From: Panax quinquefolius
Lineage: Eukaryota > Streptophyta > Magnoliopsida > Apiales > Araliaceae
Reading direction: 5' to 3'
DNA: 64,000 nt
NCBI GenBank assembly: GCA_020205615.1
Contig: CM035151.1
Location: 40,482,977-40,546,976 of the forward strand
Position numbers and translations under genes: made by a program. Every line of letters starts with the position of its first letter. Position 1 is the first letter of the stretch. Below are positions 44,860-56,780 of the stretch, one piece after another. The notes below the pieces were generated by a model that saw nothing but the letters and a program-made list of their open reading frames with translations, was not told the origin of the DNA and made no database searches.

Positions 44860-45712
44860 TTTACAATGTCTAAAATTACTATCACTGCGAAGCATATTAG
44901 ATGCTAAATTAATCGTAATCAATTAAACGGATTGGTTAAGGAAATTGAGAAAAGTTCTCATAAATGAAAAAGTTATCTTATGTCCTTAATACGCCTATCC
45001 TCGCAATGGTTGCGCATAATGCCTCGAGGAAGACATTGCTACTTTTAGAAAGTGGCAAGATGATGCACAATTATTAAATGCATCATGCTCGCATCCATGA
45101 GTAACGAGCTTCAGCGTCACAAGATGAAACTATGGATGCTCCTACTATACTCCCGCACGCCAAGTAGTTGATGGTGAGGAAAGTAGGACCGATAGATATC
45201 GAGATATCTAAGGAGCTCTTCCGATCTAGAACGGCCAATGGCACTATATAGATGCAGACAAAAGTTCTTAACATAATCAATTTGATTGATCAATTAGGAC
45301 AACTGGTTTTGTCATGGATGGAGAGTTGAGCCAAGATTTGATCTTCGCACTCACTCCCAGGACTCCTTTCACAATTGTTGTGAATTTTCATATAAACAAG
45401 CTAGATATCGACTTCGTTGATTTGCTTAACGTGTTGAAAAATGTTGAGAGTTACTTTCCAAACAAGAAAGACCATGTCTTCTTGGTAGGGGCCAAAAGGA
45501 TCTTCCAAAAGAAGAACGATTCAAAGAAGGTAAATAGAAAGGCATAAACAAAGGATAATAAGAACAAAACTGATATGGATAGCAAAGGAGTTTGCTTCCA
45601 CTGCAAAAAGCCTGGACACTGGAAAGAAACTGCAAGAAGTATTTTGCAGAGGCTAACCAAAAGAAGCTTAGTGAAGTTTCGGTTATAAATACAAATTTGT
45701 TCATGATTTGAA
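44860..45712 (+). pseudogene. gag: Nested copia Gag
   Basis: Broken frames spell a copia Gag: KCIMLASMSNELQRH (about 45070-45120), then an intact piece from 45314 with FVMDGELSQDLIFALTP, VVNFHINKLDIDFVDLLNVL and ESYFPNKKDHVFLVGAKRIF. The zinc knuckle begins CFHCKKPGHW at about 45595; a frameshift follows, and the last Cys appears in the next frame (NCKKYFAEAN). The protein would form the particle and bind RNA. Stops upstream of 45300 and the frameshift kill it. Confidence 0.88.
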
Positions 45713-45714
45713 AT

Positions 45715-46735
45715 AAATTTTTCTTTAAGTCAAGGTTCTACTTAGGTATTGGATATCGACGTTATCATAAATATAGATTTATGAAGGGACCAAGCAGAAG
45801 TAGAAAGCTAAACAAAGATAAGTAATCCTATGTGTAGAAAATGAAGCAAAGTTTGCTACATTAGCCATAGAAACTTATAGTTTAGCAATGCCTACGGGCA
45901 AATCTATTAAGTCAATAAGTTGTTATTGTATTCTTGTTCTTGTTAAAAATATTATTTCCATTTTATTGTTGGACAATGAAATCTTTGGTATTATAATTAA
46001 GAACAATTGTTGTTCTATTTATAATAATAATGTTTTGTATAGAACTGGAATATTACTTAATGGATTTTGTATACTTGACTTACGTGAAAATAATTTTACA
46101 AATTAAACAAATTAGTATAAGAAAAGGAGATGATCATTCAAAGAGTTGAATGTGTGTATTTGCTGAAATACAAGTATGAATTATTTGAAAGGTTCAAAGA
46201 ATTCAGAAGTGAAACAAATTGACGAAGTTTTAAGATTCTTTGATTAGATCAAGGAATAAATACTTGTGCAATAAGTTTCTAGATCATCAAATGGTTTTTC
46301 TCATAATGGACACCTCGTGATACGTAATAATTGATTGATGTATCTGAAAGGAAAAATCATACCTTGTTGAACATGGTACGGTCCAAAATGATTTTACCGA
46401 CATTCCAAAGATCCTTCAGGTCATGTCCTAGAAATGGTCAGATATTCACTTAAAAGGTAATCTCTAAATCCGCCCCAAGACTCCATAAAAGTTATGGATG
46501 GGGAGGATTCCTAATCTTAAGTATGTTAAGATAGGGGTTGTCCAACTTATGTGAAAAAGGTTTCAAAGGATAAGTTTGGGACAAGATTTGACAAGTGTCG
46601 AATTTGTGGGACATCCTAAAGTAAGTTTAGGTATATGTTCTATAATTCTACTTAGCAAAAGGTGTTTGTTACGAACACGCCGCTTTCTAAGATAAAGGTG
46701 TTTATCATTGAAGGGCTAGTGGGAGGATAATAGAT
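45715..46735 (+). pseudogene. pol: Nested copia protease remnant, GAG-pre-integrase and integrase
   Basis: The protease start is barely visible (GIGYRRYHKYRFM). An open piece at 45888-46106 holds the pre-integrase region, with IIIKNNCCSIYNNNVLYRTG and NGFCILDL. Integrase traces follow: LLDMVRSKM near 46367, and in another frame a WGCPxYVKKxxKDKFGxRxDKC-like stretch at about 46530-46600, then QKVFVTNTPLSKIKVFIIEG (46657-46716). The central catalytic DDE core is not recognisable and seems deleted. The domain would insert the DNA copy into the host genome. Confidence 0.8.
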
Positions 46736-46799
46736 CTTGAAAAGTTCAAGAACCACAAAACACTATAAATCAAATAAGAGGAACTCAGTAGATGAGACT

Positions 46800-47840
46800 G
46801 TTGTACCACAAATGAATCAGTAAATCGAATAGTACCAAGATACCTAGGAGGTATGGATTCATCATGGATGATGATGATGAGGTACGCATCATAGAAGATG
46901 ATGATCCAGAGTTACATTCGATGAGGTAAGACTTCTAGTGTGTACAAAAGGGTCAGTGGGAGCGTCGTGAAATTTCTAGTATTATATGTTGATATACTAC
47001 GGATGAGGAATAACATACCAATGCTACAATCAGTAAAGATAAAGTTGTCTAAACATTCCTCCATGAATGATTTGGAAGAGTATCTTAATTGGGGATAAAA
47101 TCTATATAGATAGATTTAAAAGGATGCTCGACTTAACCCAAGGAACGTATATTCATTTGATGCTAAAGTCATTTAGCATGGCAAACTCCAAGAGATGTCT
47201 CATGTCGATGAGCTATGGAGTGTATCTCTCTTAATAGTCCCCACAAACTATTAAAAGAAGAGAGATCGCATGAGTGACAATCATGTATGCAATGAAATAT
47301 ACGAGACCGATGTCGATCACCATATTCGGAGAAGTTCACTATGAGTCGCTGAAAACATCTTAAAGTGCTTAACCGACACTCAAGGATGTGATCATATTCA
47401 TGGTGGGTCCGAATTAAAACTAGAGGGCTTAATGCACTCAAGTTTTTCTATGCACTCAAGACGACAAAAAGTCCACTTTAAGGTAAAGGGTTACCTTGAA
47501 CAAGTGCAGTTGAATCGAAAGGTTCCAAATAGCAAAGAGTTCTTTGGTTTAGTGATAAAGACAAAGTAAATAGCTATAAATGAAGTCGCAAGTTGATTGT
47601 TTGGATTAAAAGTTCATTACGTAACTAGGAATAGTTCCTAAGTCTCATCTTGGATCTAAACATGTGTTGTGGCACTTTCATTTGATTATTAGAATCATTG
47701 AAAGATGGGAAATCACTATAGAGATAGTGGACTCTCAAGAACAACATTACATATCCATTAACTAAAGCTTATCCAACAATGCAGGATAATCGCCACTTAG
47801 AGAAGAAGAGTATAAGATACCATGACGATTGGCTTTAGTG
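46800..47840 (+). pseudogene. pol: Nested copia reverse transcriptase and RNase H remnants
   Basis: The pieces include an acidic linker with DDDDEVRIIEDDDPELHS (46869 on). Next is a YVDxxL-like active site at about 46983-47000, where the usual YVDD has lost one Asp codon, then SMNDLEEYL and a KRMLDLTQ-like stretch. RNase H traces such as SELKLEGLNALKFFYAL (47406 on) end with RHLEKKSIRYHDDWL just before the PPT. Much of the RT fingers and palm is missing. Frames change many times. Confidence 0.82.
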
Positions 47841-47852
47841 CAAGTGGGAGAT
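47841..47852 (+). other. Polypurine tract of the nested copia element
   Basis: CAAGTGGGAGAT lies directly before the 3' LTR, the typical copia form. Confidence 0.9.
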
Positions 47853-49746
47853 TGAAAGTAGTATGCACACAAGCCAATCATGTTTGATGATAAAGCATAT
47901 ACTTTGTAACAATCTTATTCATTTATTAATAAAAAGTATTAATTTATTAAAGGCTTTTAATTATCTACATGATGATTTTTTTATAATATGTGATAAACCC
48001 ATAGTTTTAAGCAATGCTTTTAGAATAATGATGATGATCATTCTAATGAGATCTAAATTCTTAGAAAGCTTAAAACTAAAATAGTTCCCAATCATTGGAT
48101 TACTAAATTGGGGATTAGTGAATCCGGATAGATTGGTACATACGTTGCTTGCTTGCTCATTGGATGAGGATGATTGATCTCATGATCATTTGTGTGGAGA
48201 CACTAAAGCAAGTATGTAGGTGCTTATTAGAGAATAAGTTCACCGAACGTGGCTCGCTAAGGAATACCTAATGGAGTTTTATTTGCTCGTCAATAGGAAT
48301 TCTCAGAGTGATAGTAAGACAAGTAATCCTTGGACTTGAGATCATCATAGTATCTTGTGTATGATGAGTTATACTTTGACTTATTCCTTAAGACCCTTAG
48401 GGTATATCAAAGGTATGCTTGGGTATAATAAGTCATACATGGAGATAATGTATGATCAATAAAGAATCTACCACTTCTAATAAAAGAAGAGAAATGTCCT
48501 ATGTGATTCGATAAATGACAACCCAAAGTAGTCCTCGGGCCATAAGGAGTAATAAAATTAGAAAGGAGTTTCTAATTTGCATTATTTTGAGTTGTGCATT
48601 TAAGAGTCGAAATACATATAATTAAATAAAATAAGACTTGACAAGTAATTCCATGCCTTATATTTAATTGGGACATTGTATGGTGGAAGGATTAAATTGT
48701 GCAGTAACTATTTACTCAAAGGTTCTTTAATGATTAATGTTGAAATCTATATTATCCGGAAAGTCGTTGATCGCTAAGGAGGCTTATCCCTATTGTAGAA
48801 TAAATATTATTTATTTAAATAAATTAATTGTTTAATTTATTTATTTAAATAAGATTAGAATTGTTCTAATTGATTTATTCAAGAACTTAGGTTTAATATG
48901 GAGAACCTAAAGGGTCACACCATAAAAGGAAGAATAATTATTTAAGAAGTAAATGGCATAATCGTAATAATATGTTATGTATATTTAATTTAATCTATGG
49001 TGATAGAATAAATTAAATAGCTTAATATTTATTATTTAATATTTTAGAAATATTAAATATAAATTAATAAGAGGAGTCTTATTAATATTATTACAATTAT
49101 TATTATTTTAATTTCTAAAAGAGTTTAGGAATTAATTTAATATAAGTACTCTCATTTATTCCTAATTGGATTAGGAAGGAAAATTAGTTAAAGGAGTTTA
49201 ATTAATTATCCCTAATAAGATTAGGGAGCTTAATTAATTAAAAGAATTAATTAATTAAAACCCAATTCCTTAATTGTTAAGGTGGGTTGCCCACATCTAT
49301 AAATAAGAGGAGTCTTATTATGGGTGGTATGGGATGTTGACTTTTTCAACATACGACATAATTCCAATTTGTTGGAGAGTACCATTTTCTATAGAGATAG
49401 AAAACTAGGGTTTGAGCCAAATACACCATCTTCTTGAATTCTTTATTTTTCCTTGGTAGATCACCTCTAGAGGCCAAACATATGGGTGGCTAATGTTGAT
49501 CAAAGGAAGGAACAAAACCCCGGTAGATTCAAGTTGAACGCGAAAAGATTTGGAGGTGAACTTGTACCTGAGGAAACTCGATCTTCAAGGGTATGATTTT
49601 ATTCTTTATCTTTTCGTTTAATTAATAATTATGCATAAAGGGTGATCCGGGTATATGGTTTGTAAATTTTTTTTAAACTCTGATTTTACTCGCTTCCGCT
49701 TAATTTTTGCAATTTGATTGCGTTCATGAATATTACAAACCTAACA
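47853..49746 (+). repeat. 3' LTR of the nested copia element
   Basis: 1,894 bp, same ends as the 5' LTR. It is immediately followed by the TSD CTAAC and by Tekay B sequence. Confidence 0.95.
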
Positions 49747-49751
49747 CTAAC

Positions 49752-50423
49752 GATTCTGACTTGAAGTATAAAATCATGATGGAGGCGCCATAATGTATCG
49801 TGATCTTCGACATACAATTTGGTGGAGCAATATGAAGAGAGAGATCGCGGAGTTTATCTCAAGGTGTTTAACTTGTCAACGTGTCAAGGTGGATCATCAA
49901 ATGCCAAAAGGTCCATTGCAACCACTTGAAATTCCAGAATGGAAGTGGGAGCACATTACCATGGATTTCGTTACTGGTCTTCCTAAGGTTTCTCAAGGCA
50001 TAGATGCGATTTGGGTCATTGTTGATAGATTGACCAAGTCCGCTCATTTCATCGATACAAGAAACTTATACACATGAACGTCTTGCTTCAGATATGTACA
50101 TAAATGTGATTGTAAGACTGCATGGTATGCCAGTATCCATAGTTTCTGATCGAGACCCAAGATTCACTTCACGATTTTGGGTTAGTTTGTAAAAAGCTAT
50201 GGGCACGGATTTGCGATTCGGGATTTAAAGATATCATCCTCAAACGGACGCAGGCAAATGGGAGGACTATTCAAACCCTTGAAGAATTATTAAAACTCTG
50301 TGTCCTTGACTTCAAGGGAAGTTGAGGAAATGACCTGCGAGTTAGAATCTGAAATGAGATCAAGGTATACTCACCTCTTCATCATACTAGGTATGTACCC
50401 TAATTTCGAGGGCGAAATTCCAT
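49752..50423 (+). pseudogene. pol: Tekay B integrase (large 3' deletion)
   Basis: After the copia insertion the integrase continues: MYRDLRHTIWWSNMKREIAE, CLTCQRVKVDHQMPKGPLQP, the first catalytic Asp in ITMDFVTGLP, then [13 protein letters not shown]. Beyond 50075 the frame breaks. The second Asp region (SDRDPRF-like) is readable in another frame, and the Glu block is scrambled. At about 50315 the sequence jumps from VLDFKG to the last residues of the chromodomain tail (EEMTCELESEMRSRY), deleting the GPY region and most of the tail. It is non-functional. Confidence 0.9.
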
Positions 50424-50436
50424 AAAAAAGGGAGGT
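50424..50436 (+). other. Polypurine tract of Tekay B
   Basis: AAAAAAGGGAGGT directly precedes the 3' LTR. Confidence 0.88.
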
Positions 50437-51310
50437 TGTAAGACCCCAACTTTTATGAATAAAGATGAATTTTCTATAAATATCATTTTTGAATATTATG
50501 GAATGAATTTGATATAATGTTATAGTTGTGGGTAATATTTATAAATTTTGCAAAGTACGTAAGTTGTTATATTATATTTGATTGGTCGGGGAATATTCGT
50601 TTTAACAGGAAATATTCCTACGACGGCACAATCATTGGCGGACCCCACAATGTAATTATTGTCGGAATGAGAAAATGACAGAAATATCTTTTTATAAAAA
50701 TAACGGCGAAAGTTTTACCGTTAACTGTTGAAATACCTGGTGTTAAAAGTACACTAATACGCGTGGTTGCATATTAGCACACGGTTTTGATTATTGATGC
50801 TTACGTGAGAAGTTACTCAGTTTTACTCAATTATTGTTACAGTAATTGATGCATAGTATCTCACGTTATTTGATTCAATTATTGTCAATATTTTATATAT
50901 TATTAAATCAATAATTGAGATGACAAGTTATTCTAATTATTATATGCATAATTAACAATGTCTAGAAAGTTCTAACGAGGAAAGGGGTTTGGTCACCTAA
51001 TTGCGCGCCAATAGGGAGAAATCCTTATTGAAAAGCCCCCTCTTTCCTGGGAACGATCTGGTTGTTAATATTGCGAGTTATAATAATATGAATAAAGATT
51101 GTTAAAAATATTGAGGGGATTTTTATGAAATATTTGATGTAAAATTTGTTATTTTATAGACCCCCATTTACCTATATTTCAAAATCATCGGTAGAAAGTT
51201 CTTCGGTATAATAAAGGTGGGGCCCACATGTGGGAACCACATGTGGGGCCCACATGTTGGTAAATGATGAAAATTGTCACAGATGGTTTTGGGTTGCCTA
51301 CAGGGAAGGT

Positions 51311-51356
<46 letters not shown>

Positions 51357-53001
51357 TATATTTTATTAGTTTTGTTTTTAAGAAAAATAGAATATATTAT
51401 ATTTTATTATGCATAGTGTTTGCATAGTAAAAATCAGAAAATTTTCTAATTTTTTTTAAATAGGTACCGTGATTTCAGATAAAAATTTTTATGTAAAATT
51501 GCTTTTAAATAGTATACTTCCATTATCCTATAAATAGGATGCTTAGTTAGAATTGAAAATAACACCAGAATCAGAGAATTCTTCTTCTATAATATTGAGC
51601 GTATTTCTTTCGAGTTTTAGAAAGCTTTGAGATTAGAAAATAGTGAAAGTTTTCTTCAAGAATATCCCCACTATACCAGTTGGAATATTCTTCTTTTCAA
51701 GGTAAGGGATGTTATTTTTGTTCAATATTCGCTTGAAATAATATTTTCTTCCATACTCTGTAGTATGTAAGTAATATTATTTCGTTTCAAATTTCGAATT
51801 CTATACTCATTTTGTTAAAGTTTTGGCTTCTAAACTCCATGAAATTAGTAGAATATCCTTGATATTTGCGCTTCATCTAGTATATTTTCATGAAATATTA
51901 TTCTGAGCATTCATGTTAAGTTTTAACTTTTTCCTGCCGGAGTACTATTCACGGGGTTACTATTCCCGAAGTACTATTCATGGGGTACTATTCATGATAA
52001 AAATTGATTCGTTTTCTGTCTAAATTATTTTTGGTACAATATTATTCTTGAATTTTACTCCACAAAGCAGTATCATGTTGACAATTTGGACGTTATTAAT
52101 TTCTGGATAAATTAAATTATAAATCTTTAAAAATTTAAAAATTTATCCTTGAACTTGTTTTATTGAATTCTTATATCATTGTCATCATCCTCATGTTTAT
52201 TTTATGTTGAAAGTCATGTATTCAGAAAGTGCATAGATGGACTTGGTATGATTATGACCACGGATTATTCGGTATAATTATAAGCGTAATGTTACAAATG
52301 ATGTGGTAAAAGTCCTCATCGCCCGTAGTGCATTGATGGATAGTTGTTGGCATGATCATGATTATTGATGAATACACAAATATCCTCGCCCAAGTAGTAT
52401 GGATAATTTGTGGTCGTGATACTAAAGAATATCATTGGTCAGAAAGGGGGGTGATTCGATGATGTGGATTATTTATTGTCGAGTCTCAAATGATAAAAGT
52501 GATGAAAAACCTTTTTAAATCATAGAAGATAGTAGATTTTATACTCTACTTGACTCTTCTAATGGATTGTTTGTTCCGCTGCAGTTAAACTTGATGTTTA
52601 TTATATTTGATTAATTTAACACTGTTGAAGGCTAACTATAAATTATTCTGCATTATCTTAGTCATAATATTTCTTACTGGGCTAGTTGAGCTCACCCTTT
52701 TGCTTTCATTGTTCTCTTCAGGAAATGAGAACGTAGCCAGGACTAGTCGGGGAATGAAATGACGGTCCAGATGTTTGCATTAGTAGTCCTCACTATTTTA
52801 TAAAATAGTGTGATAATAAATGTATTGAGGACTCCATTTGAGTTTGAATAATGTCTAGAAGACAATATTCGTATTAAAACTCTCAGTTTATGTTTTGTCG
52901 TATTTTACACGACAGTTGTATTTTTAAGTTGTATTTGAATTTTGTACCATGTATTTGGCTACTCAAGATGGGTGATGTATACCTATTTTGGGGGCGTTAC
53001 A
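50437..53001 (+). repeat. 3' LTR of Tekay B
   Basis: 2,565 bp, TGTAAGACCCC to GCGTTACA. It carries the twin hairpin at 51011-51047, a (TA)n run at about 51314-51352, a TATA box at 51528-51537 and a four-unit ACTATTCAC array at 51941-51998. It ends against the right TSD copy GTGAA in the candidate host exon. Confidence 0.95.
51011..51047 (+). promoter_or_regulatory. Conserved twin hairpin in U3 (Tekay B, 3' LTR)
   Basis: ATAGGGA-GAAA-TCCTTAT and, one base on, GAAAAG-CCCCCT-CTTTCC (one G-to-A relative to sisters). As part of the 3' LTR U3, this copy would be in the full-length RNA. Confidence 0.6.
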
Positions 53002-53159
53002 GTGAATCTCCTTCTTCACAGGTTGCCTTCTTCAAAATCATCTCGCAATGGCGATCACGATCCCTAAATGTGTAATTCGACGTCCATAAATACTTTCCCA
53101 CCGCGAGTCCAACGTAGAATGGAATGTAGAACGACATAGCGGATTCTGGCTCCAAGGTT
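53002..53159 (-). pseudogene. Candidate host gene, N-terminal exon, broken by Tekay B
   Basis: On the minus strand an acceptor-like TATCATTGCAG ends at 53160. The exon then runs to an ATG at 53137 and encodes MSFYIPFYVGLAVGKYLWTS, then NYTFRDRDRHCEMILKKATC up to the Tekay B LTR. The first 16 residues are hydrophobic and could be a membrane segment; the rest is charged. It looks like a small membrane protein of about 92 residues when combined with 31948-31801. I do not recognise the family. Coding character is better here than in any other non-TE stretch, but splicing and expression are unproven. The insertion would truncate it after about 45 residues. Confidence 0.55.
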
Positions 53160-53344
53160 CTGCAATGATAATTCATCATACGATTTTGTTAAATAATCTC
53201 CAAAGCAAACTAATCTGTCTAGTACCATGTATAGGCGAGATTCTCCGGCACGACTCCGAAAATTCCAATTCCAATTTCATGTCCAAAGGAAAGTAAGAAC
53301 ACTACATAGGAAAGAGAGAGATAAGAGAGTGATGTGTAATGTAA
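53160..53344 (-). other. Candidate host intron/5' region
   Basis: Upstream (minus strand) of the exon. It contains a possible donor (ATG followed by GTACTAG near 53220) and a short upstream sequence rich in AATTGGAATT. A first exon is possible but not demonstrated. Confidence 0.35.
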
Positions 53345-53883
53345 TGTTGATAACCAAACCTTCATACCAAGGTAACCAAACTTTTATACAAAGGTATCCA
53401 AACCTTTATACTAAGGTAACCAATCTACCTCCACACCTGCTGCAGTATGAATTGGTTACCTTGGTCTGAAAGTTTGGCAACCAACTACATGAAGGTTTGG
53501 CTACCAACTGCATCACATTCAAAATAAATTAGTAACTTAATAAAACTGAATTGGTTACCTTGGTATGAAGGTTTGGTTACCCACTACATGAAGGTTTGGC
53601 TACCAACTGCATCACATTCAAAATAAATTGGTAACCTAATAACACTGAATTGGTTACCTTGGTATGAATGTTTGGCTACCAACTACACTATAAAAAAATT
53701 GCAGGTGTGGATGTGGATTGGTTACCTTGGTATGAAAGTTTGGTTATCTTGGTGTGAAGGTTTGGTTACCAACTGCACTATGAAAAAACTGAAGGTGTGG
53801 AGGTGGATTGATTACCTTGGTATGACGGTTTGGTTACCTTGGTATGAAGATTTGGTTACCAACTGCACTATGAAAAAATTGCA
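53345..53883. repeat. Foldback minisatellite (GGTTACCTTGGTATGAAGG)
   Basis: The right part (about 53449-53883) holds two ~99-bp units, then two ~90-bp units, all built on TTGGTTACCTTGGTATGAAG. The left part (about 53351-53442) carries the same motifs in reverse complement (CTTCATACCAAGGTAACCAA and CTCCACACCTGC), so the whole can fold back. It could be a foldback-type transposon or a rearranged minisatellite. Element C inserted at its right end. Confidence 0.8.
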
Positions 53884-54492
53884 TGTAAGACCCCGAATTT
53901 TATGAAATAAAAGTATTCAATTTTTTGATTATTTTTATTCTATTTAGTAAATGGTTAAATTGATAAAGGTTAAAGTTAAGGGTGACATTTGAAAATTTTG
54001 CAATGTAAGCAAGTTGATATAAAATATTCGTTGTGTCAGGGAATATTCGATTGGTCGGGAAATATTCATTTTAACAGGGAATATTCGCATTTATTTACAC
54101 AATCATTGGTGGACCCCTACAACGGAGATACAAATCGTAGTTTAAAATGGTGAAATATTTTTAAAATAACAAATGAAAGATTTACTGTTAAACTGTTGAA
54201 CTACCCGGTAGTAAAAGTACATTAATACGCGTGGTTGCATAGTAGCACACGGTATTGATTATTGATGCTTACGTGAGAAGTCACTTAGTTATACTCAATT
54301 ATTGCTACAGTAATTGCTCCATAATATCTTTCATATTATTGATTCAATTATTGTCACAGTATCATCTGCATAATATTTTATATTATTAAATCAATAATTG
54401 AGACAACAAAATTATTCATATTATTATTTACAATATTGACAATGTCTAGAAAGTTCTGTCAAGGAGAGGTTTGGTCACCTAATTGTGCGTCA

Positions 54493-54529
54493 ATAGGGAG
54501 AAATCCTTATCGGAAAGCCCCCTCTTTCC
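54493..54529 (+). promoter_or_regulatory. Conserved twin hairpin in U3 (Tekay C)
   Basis: ATAGGGA-GAAA-TCCTTAT and GGAAAG-CCCCCT-CTTTCC, both stems intact (one G.U pair). Confidence 0.6.
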
Positions 54530-54922
54530 TGAGAATGATCTGGTTATTAAATATTGTGAGTTATAATATTAATGATGAATAAGTTCGTATTGATTAAAGA
54601 TGAAATTGATATTTCCATTATGTTGGGATTATTAATGTTAGTGGAAATTGACATCTTTTTCGATAATAATGGATGTCTGGAGGTTATATTGACCAATCGG
54701 GTAATTAATCGGATAAATAAGCAATTAATTGCTATTAATTCACATGCTTATAACTTTTTGTTCACATGTGTGTACTATTGATTCACATGCATGTACTATT
54801 AGGGGAGATGGTGCAAGATTGATAATACTTGCATAACTAAATTAAAAATGAAAGAAAAGATGAAGGTATTATACTGTAATATTTCGAGCCCCAAAATGTG
54901 TAATTATCGAAACTATATTTTC

Positions 54923-54932
54923 CTATAAATAG
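54923..54932 (+). promoter_or_regulatory. TATA box of Tekay C LTR
   Basis: CTATAAATAG about 1,040 bp into the LTR. Confidence 0.78.
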
Positions 54933-55430
54933 AAGTTCGTTCTTCTTTCATTCTCACCAATTCACCAAGACTCACAAGAGCAATTATAGAGAGAGAAGCT
55001 ATAGAGAAAAAAAAATAGAAGTCGGCTACTTTACTATTCCAATATTCAATCTTCTTCTGAGGTAAGGGGTATTATTTATTTCATATTCTGAAGAGAAATT
55101 ATTTTTTGTATTCGTCTGAATATTATATTCGTTTAATATTCGTAAGGGGTATTATTTATTTCGTATTCGTAAGGGATATTATTTGTTGTATTCGTAAGGG
55201 ATATTATTTTGTTCAGTATTCATAGGAATAATATTTTCTTCCATACTCTATAGTATGTGAGTAATATTATTTCGTCTTGTATTCCTGATTATACCCTCAT
55301 TTTGTTAAAGTATTGCTTCTATACTCTGTGAAATTAGTAGAATATCCTTGAAATTTGCGCTTCATCTAGTATCGTTTCACAAGGATATTTTCTGCACATT
55401 CTTGTTAAATTTTAAGATTTTCATGCCGGA

Positions 55431-55600
55431 GTACTAACCATGAGTACTATTCATTTATACGGTACTATTCACAAAAGTACTATTCACGGGTACTATTCAC
55501 AAAGTACAATTCACAAAGTACTATTCATGAAGTACTATTCATAAAGTACTATTCATGGGGTACTATTCTCGAAGTACTATTCACCTAGAGTACTATTCAT
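55431..55600 (+). repeat. ACTATTCAC tandem array (about twelve units)
   Basis: Units of 13-18 bp on GTACTATTCA(C/T). The order of unit variants closely parallels the solo LTR at 39081, supporting their common subfamily. Confidence 0.9.
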
Positions 55601-56595
55601 AACAAAAATTGATTTCTTTTCGGTCCAAATCATTTTTGATACATTATCATTCTTGAATTTTACTCCACAAAGCAGTATCATGTTGACAATTTGGACAATA
55701 TTAAATTCTGGATAAATTAAATTATAAATCTTTAAAAATTTATCCTTGAACTTGTTTTATAGAATTCTTATATCATTGTCATCATCCTCATGTTTATATT
55801 ATGTTGCAAGTCATCCGTGGCCTGTAGTGCATAGATATACTTGGTATGATTATGACCAGGGATTATTCGGTATAATCATGACCGTAATAATATAAATGAT
55901 GTGGTAAAAGTCCTCATTGACCCGTAGTGCATTGATGGACAGTTGTTGGCATGATCATGATCATTGATGAATACACGAATATCCTTGGCCCGTAGCGCAT
56001 GGATAATTTGTGGTCGTGATACTAAAGAATATCCTTGACCATAGTGCAGGGGTGATTCGATGATGTGGATTATTTATTAAGCTGAGTCTCAGCGATAAAA
56101 GTGATGAAAAATCTTTTAAATCATAGAAGATAGTAGATTTTATGCTCTACTTGACTCTTCTAATGGATTACTTGTTCCGCTGCAGTTAAACTTGATGTTT
56201 GTTATATTTTATCAGTTTAACACTGTTGAAGGCTAACGATAATTTATTCTACATTATCTTAGTCATAATATTTCTTACTGGGCTAGTTGAGCTCACCCTT
56301 TTGCTTTCATTGTTCTCTTCAGGAAATGAGAACGTAGCCGGGACTAGTCGGGGAATGGAGTGATGGTCCAGCTGTTTGCATTAGTAGTCCTCACTATTCA
56401 GTGAAATAGTGTGATAATAATTGTAATGAGGACTTTATTTGAGTTTGGATACTCTCTATGAGACATTATCCGTGTTGAAACTCTCTACCACGTTTTGTCG
56501 CATCTTGTATAAAAAGAAGTTTGTATTTAAATTCTGTACCATGAATTTGGCGACTCAAGATGGGTGATGTATACCTATTTTGGGGGCGTTACAGT

Positions 56596-56607
56596 TGGTA
56601 TCAAGGC
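56596..56607 (+). other. Primer-binding site of Tekay C
   Basis: TGGTATCAAGGC, initiator tRNA-Met type with two changes. Confidence 0.82.
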
Positions 56608-56780
56608 TTGGGGATATGATCCCTGACTGAGATGTGAGACAAGAACTAGGAGGGGAGAGACGGGGAATTCCTTCGCTAGTATGACCTACTTAAGTTTATT
56701 TGGTATTTAATTGGTCGGTCAGAGTATAGGGATAATATGTGACATGTAAATTAACCCTTGTTTTGTGCCAGTGTTTGAGA

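Larger units (their letters stand above)
40688..49746 (+). mobile_element. Ty1/copia retrotransposon (complete structure, decayed coding)
   Basis: LTRs at 40688-42567 and 47853-49746, PBS, long AT-rich leader, gag and pol remnants in copia order (gag, protease/pre-integrase, integrase, RT-RNase H) and a PPT. A perfect 5-bp duplication CTAAC flanks it (40683-40687, 49747-49751). The LTRs are near-identical apart from small indels, while the coding part has many stops and frameshifts. A copy with young LTRs but dead proteins suggests it was mobilised in trans or derives from an already decayed parent. Confidence 0.93.
31949..53001 (+). mobile_element. Tekay-clade chromovirus element B (two LTRs, two insertions inside)
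   Basis: LTRs at 31949-34518 and 50437-53001 share TGTAAGACCCC starts and GGGGGCGTCACA/GTTACA ends. The PBS is at 34521, followed by gag, protease, RT, RNase H and a deleted integrase. Removing the solo LTR and the copia element with their TSDs leaves about 9.3 kb. The flanks are GCAAA and GTGAA, which fit one original GCGAA site with the CpG deaminated on opposite strands. The target is the coding exon of a candidate host gene. Confidence 0.93.
53884..56593 (+). repeat. 5' LTR of Tekay C
   Basis: 2,710 bp, TGTAAGACCCCG to GCGTTACA. It includes the twin hairpin (54493-54529), a TATA box (54923-54932), a GTAAGGG(A/G)TATTATT repeat near 55061-55210, a twelve-unit ACTATTCAC array (55431-55600) and GTAGTGCA repeats (about 55820-56045). 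Confidence 0.93.

Noticed and set aside
45426..45704. Minus-strand ORFs of 92 and 69 aa over copia gag
   Set aside because: They are antisense to a recognisable Gag and zinc knuckle.
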